Below, piece by piece: positions 35,093 through 49,301 of a DNA stretch of 64,000 bases. This DNA is from Crossaster papposus. Its lineage: Eukaryota > Echinodermata > Asteroidea > Velatida > Solasteridae. The notes below the pieces were generated by a model, which ran no database searches, was not told the DNA's origin, and worked only from the letters and a program-made list of their open reading frames with translations. The stretch's first letter is position 1. Each line of letters begins with the position of its first letter. Both the position numbers and the translations under genes were made by a program. The DNA lies in contig JBAIAA010000078.1 of assembly GCA_037893245.1 (NCBI GenBank), positions 558,001 to 622,000 on the forward strand. Direction: 5' to 3'.

Positions 35093-38000
35093 TTTTTTTC
35101 TTTTTTTTCTCCTTTTTCAGACTTTTCTCCATAGGATTTGCACACGTTTATTCAGACCATACACTTTGACACTTTGGTAAATCGGATCGACTTCGGACTT
35201 GGCACACACTTAGACCACCACCCACAGACGGTCCTAGAAGAAATTCGTCACGATTACGTCATTCGAGGTCACGTGACGTCACGTTGAAGTGAATTTTTTC
35301 CCCATAGGGTTTGTACACGTTTTTCTTCAGACTATTGATTTTGACACTTTAGTAAATCCGACCGACTTGAAACTTGCCATAAACTCAGAACACCACCACC
35401 AGATGTTCCTGAAAGAAATTCAGCACGATTGCGTCATTCAAGGTCACGTGAAGTCAAGTTAAAAGTTTAATTTGTCCCCCATAGGTTTTGTACACGTTTT
35501 TCTTTAGACTATTGACTTTGACACTTTAGTAAATCCGACTGACTTGAAACTTGGCATACACTTAGAAGACCACCCCCAGATGTTCCAAGAATAAATTCGC
35601 CACGATTGCGTCATCCAAGGTCACGTGACGTCATGTTAAACGTTCAATTTTTTCCCCTATAGGTTTTGTACACGGTTTCTTCAGACTATTGATTTTGACA
35701 CTTTGGTAAATCCGACCGACTTGAAACTTGGCATACACTTAGAACACCACCCACAGATGGTCCTTGAAGAATTCCGGCACGATTGCGTCCTTCAAGGTCA
35801 CGGGGCGTCACGTTAAACGTGATTTTTTTCCCATAGGGTTTGTACACGTTTTTTTCTTCAGACTATATTGACTTCAGACTTGGCACACACAAAAGACCAC
35901 CACACACATATTGAAAGTAGATTTAGACACTCGAAACAGCTCTGTGTTTGTCCACAAACACATGTCTAGTTTTTCTTTGCCTTTTGTACTTCATAGGATT
36001 TGTACACGTTTGTTCAGACAATACACTTTGACACTTTGGAAAATCCGATCGACTTGAAACTTGGCATACACTTAGACAACCACCCAAGGACGGTCCTAGA
36101 AGAAATTCGTCGCGATTACGTCATTCAAGGTCACGTGACTTCGCGTTAAAGGTTAAATTTTCCCCATAGGTTTTGTACACGTTTTCCTTCAGACCCTTGA
36201 CTTTGACACTTTGGTACATTCGACCGACTTGAAACTTGGCATACACTTAGAACACCACCCCTAGATGTTTCTGAAAGAAATTCGGCACGATTGCGTCATT
36301 CAAGGTCACGTGACGTCACATTAAAGGTGCACATTTTTCTCCCATTAGTTTTGTACACGTTTTTGTTAAGACTGTTGACTTTGACACTTTAGTAAATCCG
36401 ATCGACCTGAGACTTGGCACACACTTAGACCACCATCCACAGACGGCTCTAAAAGAAATTTGGCACGATTACGTCATTCAAGGTCACGGGGCGTCACGTT
36501 AAAGTTTCATTTTTCCCCATAGATTTTGTACACGTTTTTCTTTAGACTATTGCCGTTGACACTTTAGTAAATCTGATCGACTTGAGACTTGGCACACACA
36601 AAAGACCACCACACACATATTAAAAGTAATTTTAGACACTCGAAACAGCTCTGTGTTTGTCCACAAACACATGTCTAGTTTTTTTTTTTGTTTTTTTTGC
36701 CTTTTGTTCTCCATAGGATTTGTACACGTTTGTTCAGACAATACACTTTGACACTTTGGTAAATCCGATAGACTTGAGACTTGGCATACACTTAGACAAC
36801 CACTCAAGGACGGTCCTAGAAGCAATTCGTCGCGATTACGTCATTCAAGGTCACGTGACTTAGCGTTAAAGGTGAAATTTTCCCCATAGGTTTTGTACAC
36901 GTTTTTCTTCAGACTATTGAATTTGACACTTTGGTCAATCCGACCGACTTGAAACTTGCCATACACTCAGAACACCACCACCAGATGTTTCTGAAAGAAA
37001 TTCAGCACGATTGCGTCATTCAAGGTCACGTGACGTCAAGTTAAAGGTTTAATTTGTCCCCCATAGGTTTTGTACACGTTTTTCTTTAGACTCTTGACTT
37101 TGACACTTAGTAAATCCGATCGACTTGAGACTTGGCACACACATAGACCACCATCCACAGACGGTCGTAGGAGAAATTTGGCACGATTACGTCATTCAAG
37201 GTTACGGGGTGTCACGTTAAAGGTTCAATTTTCCCCCATAGGTTTTGTACACGTTTTTCTTTAGACTATTGACTTTGACACTTTAGTAAATCTGATCGAC
37301 TTGAGACTTGGCACACACAAAAAATTACCACATATTGAAAGTAATTTTAGACACTCGAAACAGCTCTGTGTTTGTCCACAAACACATGTCTAGTTTTTTT
37401 TTCTTTGCCTTTTGTTCTTCATAGGATTTGTACACGTTTGTTCAGACAATACACTTTGACACTTTGGGAAATCCGATCGACTTGAGACTTGGCATACACT
37501 TAGACAACCACCCAAGGACGGTCCTAGAAGAAATTCGTCGCGATTACGTCATTCAAGGTCACGTGACTTCGCGTTAAAGGTGAAATTTTCCCCATAGGTT
37601 TTGTACACGTTTTTCTTCAGACTATTGAATTTGACACTTCGGTAAATCCGACCGACTTGAAACTTGGCATGCCCTTAGAACAACACCCCCAGATGTTCCT
37701 GAAATAAATTTGGCACGATTGCGTCATTGAACGTCACGTGACGTCACGTTAAAGGTGTACATTTTTCTCCCATTGGTTTTGTACACGTTTTTCTTTAGAC
37801 TATTGACTTTGACACTTTAGTAAATCCGATCGACTTAAGACTTAGCACACACTTAGACCACCATCCACAGACGGGCCTAGAAAAAAATCGGCACGATTAC
37901 GTCATTCAAGGTCACGGAGCGTCACGTTAAAGGTTCAATTTTCCCCCATAGGTTTTGTACCCGTTTTTCTTTAGACTGTTGACTTTGACACTTTCGTAAA

Positions 38001-38108
38001 TTTGATCGACTTGAGACTTGGCACACACATAGACCACCACACACACATATTGAAAGTAATGTAAGACACTCGAAACAGCTCTGTGTTTGTCCACAAACAC
38101 ATGTCTAG
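35093..38108 (+). mobile_element. Four family A units of about 710-880 bp (ends 35969, 36678, 37393, 38108)
   Basis: Each unit is a T tract, a leader (TTTTTCAGAC or TTTGCCTTTTGTTCTCC), four to five type 1 units and the 3' end. The last three are 709, 715 and 715 bp long, so a higher-order period near 715 bp (about four type 1 units) is visible. No hairpins at their 5' ends. Confidence 0.8.
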
Positions 38109-38269
38109 TTTTCTTTTTTAGCTGTTTCGGTTTTTCACCGAAACAGCTCTTGTAATCGTTAAAGTTTTTTTAGCTGTTTCGGTTTTTCACCGAAACAGCT
38201 TTTGTAATCGTTAAAGTTTTTTTTTTAGCTGTTTCGGTTTTTCACCGAAACAGCTTTTGTTTTCGTTCT

Positions 38270-38302
<33 letters not shown>

Positions 38303-39245
38303 CTGTTTCGGCATTTCAGCCGAAACAGCTTTTGTTTTCGTTAAAGTTTTTTTTTTTCTTTTTCTTTTTTTTTTTCTTTTTTTTTTTTTTTTTATTTGTC
38401 ATTTTTCCCCATAGGATTTGTACACGTTTTTTCTGCCAATACACTTTGACACTTTGGTAAATCCAATCGACTTGAAACTTGGCATACACTTAGACAACCA
38501 CCCAAGGACGGTCCTAGAAGAAATTCGTCGCGATTCCGTAATTCAAGGTCACGTGACGTCATGTTAAAGGTACAATTTTCCCCATAGGTTTTGTACACGT
38601 TTTTCTTCAAACTATTGACTTTGACACTTTAATGAATCCGTTCGACTTAAGACTTAGCATACACCTAGAACACCACCCACAGATGGTCCTGGACGAAATT
38701 CAGCACGATTTGCGTTATTCAAGGTCACAGGACGTGACGTTAAAGGTGTACATTTTTTTCCCATAGGGTTTGTACACGTTTGTCTTCAGACTATTGACTT
38801 TGACACTTTCGTACATTTGATCGACTCGAGACTTAGCACACATCTCGACCACCATCCCCAGGAGGGCCAAGGGGAAAATCGTCATAATGACATCATCGTG
38901 GGTCATGTGACGTCATATTAAAGGTGTAGTTTTAAGGACCCTCTATCTTTGGAAATACAGGCCCGATTGGGGTCAAGCTTGGTATGCAAGTATTCCAGGA
39001 TGTGTTACAGACGAAAATTAAGATGACATCATGATGACATCATCGGGTGTCATGTGACTTCACATTAAAGGTGCAATTTTCCCCATAGTATTTGTACACG
39101 TTTTTTCCAACTAATATATCTTTGGCAATTGTGTAAATCCATCGACGTCAGACTTGGCACACACATAGACCATCATCAGATACACATATAGAAAGTAATG
39201 TTAGACACCCGAAACAGCTCTGTGTTTGTCCACAAACACATGTCT

Positions 39246-39247
<2 letters not shown>
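38109..39247 (+). mobile_element. Family A element with four 5' hairpins
   Basis: Hairpins start at about 38119, 38170, 38226 and 38301, then a T tract, TTTGTCATTTTTCCCC and type 1/type 2 units resembling the first element of the stack (9605 onward). CTAG 39244-39247. Confidence 0.8.
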
Positions 39248-39279
<32 letters not shown>

Positions 39280-39285
39280 CTTTGC

Positions 39286-42200
39286 CTTTTTTTCCCCATA
39301 GGATTTGTACACGTTTGTTCAGACAATACACTTTGACACTTTGGGAAATCCGATCGACTTGAAACTTGGCATACACTTAGACAACCACCCAAGGACGGTC
39401 CTAGAAGAAATTCGTCGCGATTACGTCATTCAAGGTCACGTGACTTCGCGTTAAAGGTTAAATTTTCCCCATAGGTTTTGTACACGTTTTCCTTCAGACC
39501 TTTGACTTTGACACTTTGGTAAATCCGACCGACTTGAAACTTGGCATACACTTAGAACACCACCCCTAGATGTTTCTGAAAAAAATTCGGCACGATTGCG
39601 TCATTCAAGGTCACGTGACGTCACATTAAAGGTGCACATTTTTCACCCATAGGTTTTGTACACGTTTATGTTTAGACTGTTGACTTTGACACTGTAGTAA
39701 ATCCGATCGACTTGAGACTTGGCACACACTTAGACCACCATCTACAGACGGCCCTAAAAGAAATTTGGCACGATTACGTCATTCAAGGTCACGGGGCGTC
39801 ACGTTAAAGTTTCATTTTTCCCCATAGATTTTGTACACGTTTTTCTTTAGACTATTGCCGTTGACACTTTAGTAAATCTGATCGACTTGAGACTTGGCAC
39901 ACACATAGACCACCACACACACATATTGAAAATAATGTAAGACACTCGAAACAGCTCTGTGTTTGTCCACAAACACATGTCTAGTTTCTTTTTTTTTTTC
40001 TTTTTTTTTTTTTTCTTTTTCAGACTTTTCTCCATAGGATTTGCACACGTTTGTTCAGACAATACACTTTGACACTTTGGTAATTCCGATCGACTTGAGA
40101 CTTGGCACACACTTAGACCACCACCCACAGACGGTCCTAGAAGAAATTCGTGACGATTACGTCATTCATGGTCACGTGACGTCACGTTAAAGGTGCAGTT
40201 TTACCCCATAGGTTTTGTACACGTTTTCCTTCAGACTACTGACTTTGACACTTTGATCAATCGGATCGACTTGAAACTTAGCATACACTTAGAACACCAC
40301 CCCCAGATGTTTCTGAAAGAAATTCGGCACGATTGCATCATTCAAGGTCACTTGACGTCACATTAAAGGTTCACATTTTTCTCCCATTGGTTTTGTACAC
40401 GTTTTTCTTTAGACTATTGACTTTGACACTTTAGTAAATCCGATCGACTTAAGACTTGGCACACACTTGGACCACCATCCACGGACGGCCCTAGAAGAAA
40501 TTCGGCACGATTACGTCATTCAAGGTCACGGGGCGTCACGTTAAAGTTTCTATTTTTTCCCCATAGGTTTTGTACACGTTTTTCTTCAGACTATTGACTT
40601 TGACACTTTAGTAAATCCGACCGACTTGAAACTTGGCATACCCTTAGAACATCACTCATATATGATTCTGGAAGAAATTCGGCACGATTGCGTCATTCAA
40701 GGTCACGTGAGGGCACGTTAAAGGTTCAATTTTTCCCCTATAGGTTTTGTACACGTTTTTCTTTAGACTATTGACTTTGACACTTTAGTAAATCCGATCG
40801 ACTTGAGACTTGGCACAGACTTAGATCACCGTCCACAGACGGTCCTAGAGGAAATTGGCACGATTACGTCATTCAAGGTCACGGGGCGTCATGTTAAAGG
40901 TTCAATTTTCCACCATAGGTTTTGTACACGTTTTTCTTTATATAGACTATTGACTTTGACACTTTAGTAAATCTGATCGACTTGAGACTTGGCATACACT
41001 TAGACAACCACCCAAGGACGGTCCTAGAAGAAATTCGTCGCGATTACGTCATTCAAGGTCACGTGACTTCGCGTTAAAGGTGAAATTTTTCCCATAGGTT
41101 TTGTACACGTTTTTCCTCAGACTATTGAATTTGACACTTTGGTAAATCCGACCGACTTGAAACTTGCCATATACTCAGAACACCACCACCAGATGTTTCT
41201 GAAAGAAATTCAGCACGATTGCGTCATTCAAGGTCACGTGACGTCAAGTTAAAGGTTTAATTTGTCCCCAATAGGTTTTGTACACGTTTTTCTTTAGACT
41301 ATTGACTTTGACACTTAGTAAATCCGATCGACTTGAGACTTGGCACACACATAGACCACTATCCACAGACGGTCGTAGGAGAAATTTGGCACGATTACGT
41401 CATTCAAGGTCACGGGGCGTCACGTTAAAGGTTCAATTGTTTCCCCCATAGGTTTTGTACACGTTTTGTTTTAGTCTATGACTTAGACACTTTCGTAAAT
41501 TTGATGGACTTGAGACTTGGCACACACTTAGACCACCATCCACAGACGGTCCTAGAAGACATTCGGCACAATTACGTCATTCAAGGTCACGGGGCGTCAC
41601 GTTAAAGCCTCAATTTCCCCCATAGGTTTTGTACATGTTTTTCTTTAGGCTATTGACTTTGACACTAGTAAATCTGATCGACTTGAGACTTGGCACACAC
41701 AAAAGACCACCACATACACATTGAAAGTAACTTTGGACACTCGAAACAGCTCTGTGTTTGTCCACAAACACATGTCTAGTTTTTTCTTTTTTTAGCTGTT
41801 TCGGTTTTTCACCGAAACAGCTTTTGTTTTCGTTAAAGTTTTTTTAGCTGTTTCGGTTTTTCACCGAAACAGCTTTTGTAATCGTTAAAGTTTTTTTTTT
41901 TCTTTTTTTTTTACTCCTTTTTCAGACTTTTCTTCATAGGATTTGTACACGTTTGTTCAGACAGGTCACTTAGGTACTTTGGTAAATCCGATCGACTAGA
42001 GACTTGGCATACATTTAGACAACTACACAAGGACGGTCCTAGAAGAAATTCGCCTGAATTACGTCACTCAAGGTCACGTGACTTCGCGTTAAAGGTGAAA
42101 TTTTGCCCATAGGTTTTGTACACGTTTTTCTTAAGACTATTGTCTTTGACACTTTGGTGAATTCGACCGACTGGAAACGTGGCATACTCATAGAACACCA

Positions 42201-42806
42201 TCCCCCGATGTTCCTAAAAAAAAAATTTGCACGATTGCGTCATTCAAGGTCACGTGACGTCACGTTAAAGGTTGAATTTTTCCCCCATAGGTTTTGTACA
42301 CGTTTTTCTTTAGACTATTGACTTTGACACTTTAGTGAATCCGATCGACTTGAGACTTGGCACACACTTATACCAACCGTCCACAGACGGTCCTAGAAGA
42401 AATTTGGCACGATTAGGTCATTCAAGGTCACAGGGCGTCACGTTAAAGGTTCAATCTTTCCCCCATAGGTTTTGTACACGTTTTTCTTTAGAATATTGCC
42501 TTTGACACTTTAGTAAATCTGATCGACTTGAGACTTGGCACACACAAAAGACCACCACACACATATTGAAAGTAATTTTAGACACTCGAAACAGCTCTGT
42601 GTTTGTCCACAAACACATGTCTAGTTTTTTTTAGCTGTTTCGGTTTTTCACCGAAACAGTTTTTGTTTTCGTTAAAGTTTTTTTTTTTTTTTTTTTTTTT
42701 AGCTGTTTCGGTTTTTCACCGAAACAGCTATTGTTTTCGTTCTGGTTTTTTTTTTTTTTTTTTAGCTGTTTCGGTTTTTCACCGAAACAGCTATTGTTTT
42801 CGTTCT

Positions 42807-42853
<47 letters not shown>

Positions 42854-42855
42854 CC
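39286..42855 (+). repeat. 3,570-bp segmental tandem duplication, copy 1
   Basis: Spans family A ends at 39981-39984, 41776-41779 and 42621-42624, with hairpins near 41794, 41846, 42632, 42701 and 42764. It is repeated at an offset of exactly 3,570 bases. Differences I found by eye are few (40831 G vs A, 41090 T vs C, a T-to-G at the 41890/45467 T tract, 42876 G vs T). Confidence 0.9.
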
Positions 42856-45800
42856 TTTTTTTCCCCCATAGGATTTGTACACGTTTGTTCAGACAATACA
42901 CTTTGACACTTTGGGAAATCCGATCGACTTGAAACTTGGCATACACTTAGACAACCACCCAAGGACGGTCCTAGAAGAAATTCGTCGCGATTACGTCATT
43001 CAAGGTCACGTGACTTCGCGTTAAAGGTTAAATTTTCCCCATAGGTTTTGTACACGTTTTCCTTCAGACCTTTGACTTTGACACTTTGGTAAATCCGACC
43101 GACTTGAAACTTGGCATACACTTAGAACACCACCCCTAGATGTTTCTGAAAAAAATTCGGCACGATTGCGTCATTCAAGGTCACGTGACGTCACATTAAA
43201 GGTGCACATTTTTCACCCATAGGTTTTGTACACGTTTATGTTTAGACTGTTGACTTTGACACTGTAGTAAATCCGATCGACTTGAGACTTGGCACACACT
43301 TAGACCACCATCTACAGACGGCCCTAAAAGAAATTTGGCACGATTACGTCATTCAAGGTCACGGGGCGTCACGTTAAAGTTTCATTTTTCCCCATAGATT
43401 TTGTACACGTTTTTCTTTAGACTATTGCCGTTGACACTTTAGTAAATCTGATCGACTTGAGACTTGGCACACACATAGACCACCACACACACATATTGAA
43501 AATAATGTAAGACACTCGAAACAGCTCTGTGTTTGTCCACAAACACATGTCTAGTTTCTTTTTTTTTTTCTTTTTTTTTTTTTTCTTTTTCAGACTTTTC
43601 TCCATAGGATTTGCACACGTTTGTTCAGACAATACACTTTGACACTTTGGTAATTCCGATCGACTTGAGACTTGGCACACACTTAGACCACCACCCACAG
43701 ACGGTCCTAGAAGAAATTCGTGACGATTACGTCATTCATGGTCACGTGACGTCACGTTAAAGGTGCAGTTTTACCCCATAGGTTTTGTACACGTTTTCCT
43801 TCAGACTACTGACTTTGACACTTTGATCAATCGGATCGACTTGAAACTTAGCATACACTTAGAACACCACCCCCAGATGTTTCTGAAAGAAATTCGGCAC
43901 GATTGCATCATTCAAGGTCACTTGACGTCACATTAAAGGTTCACATTTTTCTCCCATTGGTTTTGTACACGTTTTTCTTTAGACTATTGACTTTGACACT
44001 TTAGTAAATCCGATCGACTTAAGACTTGGCACACACTTGGACCACCATCCACGGACGGCCCTAGAAGAAATTCGGCACGATTACGTCATTCAAGGTCACG
44101 GGGCGTCACGTTAAAGTTTCTATTTTTTCCCCATAGGTTTTGTACACGTTTTTCTTCAGACTATTGACTTTGACACTTTAGTAAATCCGACCGACTTGAA
44201 ACTTGGCATACCCTTAGAACATCACTCATATATGATTCTGGAAGAAATTCGGCACGATTGCGTCATTCAAGGTCACGTGAGGGCACGTTAAAGGTTCAAT
44301 TTTTCCCCTATAGGTTTTGTACACGTTTTTCTTTAGACTATTGACTTTGACACTTTAGTAAATCCGATCGACTTGAGACTTGGCACAGACTTAGATCACC
44401 ATCCACAGACGGTCCTAGAGGAAATTGGCACGATTACGTCATTCAAGGTCACGGGGCGTCATGTTAAAGGTTCAATTTTCCACCATAGGTTTTGTACACG
44501 TTTTTCTTTATATAGACTATTGACTTTGACACTTTAGTAAATCTGATCGACTTGAGACTTGGCATACACTTAGACAACCACCCAAGGACGGTCCTAGAAG
44601 AAATTCGTCGCGATTACGTCATTCAAGGTCACGTGACTTCGCGTTAAAGGTGAAATTTTCCCCATAGGTTTTGTACACGTTTTTCCTCAGACTATTGAAT
44701 TTGACACTTTGGTAAATCCGACCGACTTGAAACTTGCCATATACTCAGAACACCACCACCAGATGTTTCTGAAAGAAATTCAGCACGATTGCGTCATTCA
44801 AGGTCACGTGACGTCAAGTTAAAGGTTTAATTTGTCCCCAATAGGTTTTGTACACGTTTTTCTTTAGACTATTGACTTTGACACTTAGTAAATCCGATCG
44901 ACTTGAGACTTGGCACACACATAGACCACTATCCACAGACGGTCGTAGGAGAAATTTGGCACGATTACGTCATTCAAGGTCACGGGGCGTCACGTTAAAG
45001 GTTCAATTGTTTCCCCCATAGGTTTTGTACACGTTTTGTTTTAGTCTATGACTTAGACACTTTCGTAAATTTGATGGACTTGAGACTTGGCACACACTTA
45101 GACCACCATCCACAGACGGTCCTAGAAGACATTCGGCACAATTACGTCATTCAAGGTCACGGGGCGTCACGTTAAAGCCTCAATTTCCCCCATAGGTTTT
45201 GTACATGTTTTTCTTTAGGCTATTGACTTTGACACTAGTAAATCTGATCGACTTGAGACTTGGCACACACAAAAGACCACCACATACACATTGAAAGTAA
45301 CTTTGGACACTCGAAACAGCTCTGTGTTTGTCCACAAACACATGTCTAGTTTTTTCTTTTTTTAGCTGTTTCGGTTTTTCACCGAAACAGCTTTTGTTTT
45401 CGTTAAAGTTTTTTTAGCTGTTTCGGTTTTTCACCGAAACAGCTTTTGTAATCGTTAAAGTTTTTTGTTTTCTTTTTTTTTTACTCCTTTTTCAGACTTT
45501 TCTTCATAGGATTTGTACACGTTTGTTCAGACAGGTCACTTAGGTACTTTGGTAAATCCGATCGACTAGAGACTTGGCATACATTTAGACAACTACACAA
45601 GGACGGTCCTAGAAGAAATTCGCCTGAATTACGTCACTCAAGGTCACGTGACTTCGCGTTAAAGGTGAAATTTTGCCCATAGGTTTTGTACACGTTTTTC
45701 TTAAGACTATTGTCTTTGACACTTTGGTGAATTCGACCGACTGGAAACGTGGCATACTCATAGAACACCATCCCCCGATGTTCCTAAAAAAAAAATTTGC

Positions 45801-46376
45801 ACGATTGCGTCATTCAAGGTCACGTGACGTCACGTTAAAGGTTGAATTTTTCCCCCATAGGTTTTGTACACGTTTTTCTTTAGACTATTGACTTTGACAC
45901 TTTAGTGAATCCGATCGACTTGAGACTTGGCACACACTTATACCAACCGTCCACAGACGGTCCTAGAAGAAATTTGGCACGATTAGGTCATTCAAGGTCA
46001 CAGGGCGTCACGTTAAAGGTTCAATCTTTCCCCCATAGGTTTTGTACACGTTTTTCTTTAGAATATTGCCTTTGACACTTTAGTAAATCTGATCGACTTG
46101 AGACTTGGCACACACAAAAGACCACCACACACATATTGAAAGTAATTTTAGACACTCGAAACAGCTCTGTGTTTGTCCACAAACACATGTCTAGTTTTTT
46201 TTAGCTGTTTCGGTTTTTCACCGAAACAGTTTTTGTTTTCGTTAAAGTTTTTTTTTTTTTTTTTTTTTTTAGCTGTTTCGGTTTTTCACCGAAACAGCTA
46301 TTGTTTTCGTTCTGGTTTTTTTTTTTTTTTTTTAGCTGTTTCGGTTTTTCACCGAAACAGCTATTGTTTTCGTTCT

Positions 46377-46423
<47 letters not shown>

Positions 46424-46425
46424 CC
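42856..46425 (+). repeat. 3,570-bp segmental tandem duplication, copy 2
   Basis: Family A ends at 43551-43554, 45346-45349 and 46191-46194. Even long homopolymer tracts keep the same length as in copy 1. Confidence 0.9.
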
Positions 46426-47124
46426 TTTTTTTCCCCCATAGGATTTTTACACGTTTGTTCAGACAATACACTTTGACACTTTGGGAAATCCGATCGACTT
46501 GAAACTTGGCATACACTTAGACAACCACCCAAGGACGGTCCTAGAAGAAATTCGTCGCGATTACGTCATTCAAGGTCACGTGACTTCGCGTTAAAGGTTA
46601 AATTTTCCCCATAGGTTTTGTACACGTTTTCCTTCAGACCTTTGACTTTGACACTTTGGTAAATCCGACCGACTTGAAACTTGGCATACACTTAGAACAC
46701 CACCCCTAGATGTTTCTGAAAAAAATTCGGCACGATTGCGTCATTCAAGGTCACGTGACGTCACATTAAAGGTGCACATTTTTCACCCATAGGTTTTGTA
46801 CACGTTTATGTTTAGACTGTTGACTTTGACACTGTAGTAAATCCGATCGACTTGAGACTTGGCACACACTTAGACCACCATCTACAGACGGCCCTAAAAG
46901 AAATTTGGCACGATTACGTCATTCCAGGTCACGGGGCGTGACGTTAAAGTTTCATTTTTCCCCATAGATTTTGTACACGTTTTTCTTTAGACTATTGCCG
47001 TTGACACTTTAGTAAATCTGATCGACTTGAGACTTGGCACACACATAGACCACCACACACACATATTGAAAATAATGTAAGACACTCGAAACAGCTCTGT
47101 GTTTGTCCACAAACACATGTCTAG
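46426..47124 (+). repeat. 3,570-bp duplication, partial third copy
   Basis: Matches 42856-43554 with rare changes (46925 CCAGG vs CAAGG; GTGACG vs GTCACG at about 46938). It stops at the family A CTAG (47121-47124), after which the leader differs. The break thus coincides with an element boundary. Confidence 0.85.
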
Positions 47125-49301
47125 TTTTTTTTTTTTTTTTTTTTGCCTTTTGTTCTCCATAGGATTTGTACACGTTTGTTCAGACAATACACTTTGACAC
47201 TTTGACAAATCCGATGGACTTGAGACTTGGCATACACTTAGACAACCACCCAAGGACGGTCCTAGAAGAAATTCGTCGCGATTACGTCATTCAAGGTCAC
47301 GTGACTTCGCGTTAAAGGTTAAATTTTCCCCATAGGTTTTGTACACGTTTTTCTTCAGACCATTGAATTTGACACTTTGGTAAATCCGACCGACTTGAAA
47401 CTTGCCATGTACTCAGAACACCACCACCAGATGTTTCTGAAAGAAATTCAGCACGATTGCGTCATTATTCAAGGTCACGTGACGTCAAGTTAAAAGTTTA
47501 ATTTGTCCCCCATAGGTTTTGTACACGTTTTTCTTTAGACTATTGACTTTGACACTTAGTAAATCCGATCGACTTGAGACTTGGCACACACATAGACCAC
47601 CATCCACAGACTGTCGTAGGAGAAATTCGGCACAATTGCGGCATTCAAGGTCACGTGACGGCACGTTAAAGGTTCAATTTTCCCCCCATAGGTGTTGTAC
47701 ACGTTTTTCTTCAGACTATTGACTTTGGCACTTTGGTAAATCTGATCGACTTGAGACTGGGCACACACAAAAGACCACCACACACATATTGAAAGTAATT
47801 TTAGACACTCGAAACAGCTCTGTGTTTGTTCACAAACACATGTCTAGTTTTTTTTTTTTTTTTTTTTGCCTTTTGTTCTCCATAGGATTTGTACACGTTT
47901 GTTCAGACAATACACTTTGACACTTTGGTAAATCCGATGGACTTGAGACTTGGCATACACTTAGACAACCACCCAAGGACGGTCCTAGAAGAAATTCGTC
48001 GCGATTACGTCATTCAAGGTCACGTGACTTAGCGTTAAAGGTGAAATTTTTCCCATAGGTTTTGTACACGTTTTTCTTCAGACTATTGAATTTGACACTT
48101 TGGTCAATCCGACCGACTTGAAACTTGGCATACACTTAGAACACCACCACTAGATGTTTCTAAAAGACAATTGGCACGATTGCGTCATTCAAGGTCACGT
48201 GACGTCACATTAAAGGTTCACATTGTTCTCCCATTGGTTTTGTACACGTTTTTCTAGACTATTTAGACTATTGACTTTGACACTTTAGTAAATCCGATCG
48301 ACTTGAGACTTGACACACACTTAGACCACCATCCACACACGGCCCTAGAAGAAATTCGGCACGATTACGTCATTCAAGGTCACGGGGCGTCACGTTAAAG
48401 TTTCATTTTTCCCCATAGATTTTGTACACGTTTTTCTTTAGACTATTGCCGTTGACACTTTAGTAAATCTGATCGACTTGAGACTTGGCACACACAAAAG
48501 ACCACCCCACACATATTAAAAGTAATTTTAGACACTCGAAACAGCTCTGTGTTTGTCCACAAACACATGTCTAGTTTTTTTTTTTTTTTTTTTCCACTTT
48601 CAGACTTTTTCCCATAGGATTTGTACACGTTTTTTCAGCCAATACACTTTGACACTTTGGTAAATCCGATCGACTTGAGACTTGGCATACACTTAGACAA
48701 CCACCCAAGGACGGTCCTAGAAGAAATTCGTCGCGATTACGTCATTCAAGGTCACGTGACTTCGCGTTAAAGGTGACATTTTTCCCATAGGTTTTGTACA
48801 CGTTTTTCTTCAGACTATTGAATTTGACACTTTGGTAAATCCAACCGACTTGAAACTTGCCATATACTCAGAACACCACCACCAGATGTTTCTGAAAGAA
48901 ATTCAGCACGATTGCGTCATTCAAGGTCACGTGACGTCAAGTTAAAGGTTTAATTTGTCCCCCATAGGTTTTGTACACGTTTTTCTTTAGACTCTTGACT
49001 TTGACACTTAGTAAATCCGATCGACTTGAGACTTGGCACACACATAGACCACCATCCACAGACGGTCGTAGGAGAAATTTGGCACGATTACGTCATTCAA
49101 GGTCACGGGGTGTCACGTTAAAGGTTAAATTTTCCCCCATAGGTTTTGTACACGTTTTTCTTTAGACTATTGACTTTGACACTTTAGTAAATCTGATCGA
49201 CTTGAGACTTTAGTAAATCTGATCGACACACAAAAGACCATCACACACATATTGAAAGACACTCGAAACAGCTCTGTGTTTGTCCACAAACACATGTCTA
49301 G
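47125..49301 (+). mobile_element. Three family A units of 723-727 bp (ends 47847, 48574, 49301)
   Basis: Regular higher-order repeats of about four type 1 units. One type 1 unit has an ATT duplication (CATTATTCAAGG, 47463). The last carries a small internal repeat of CTTTAGTAAATCTGATCGAC at about 49208. CTAG at 47844, 48571 and 49298. Confidence 0.8.
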
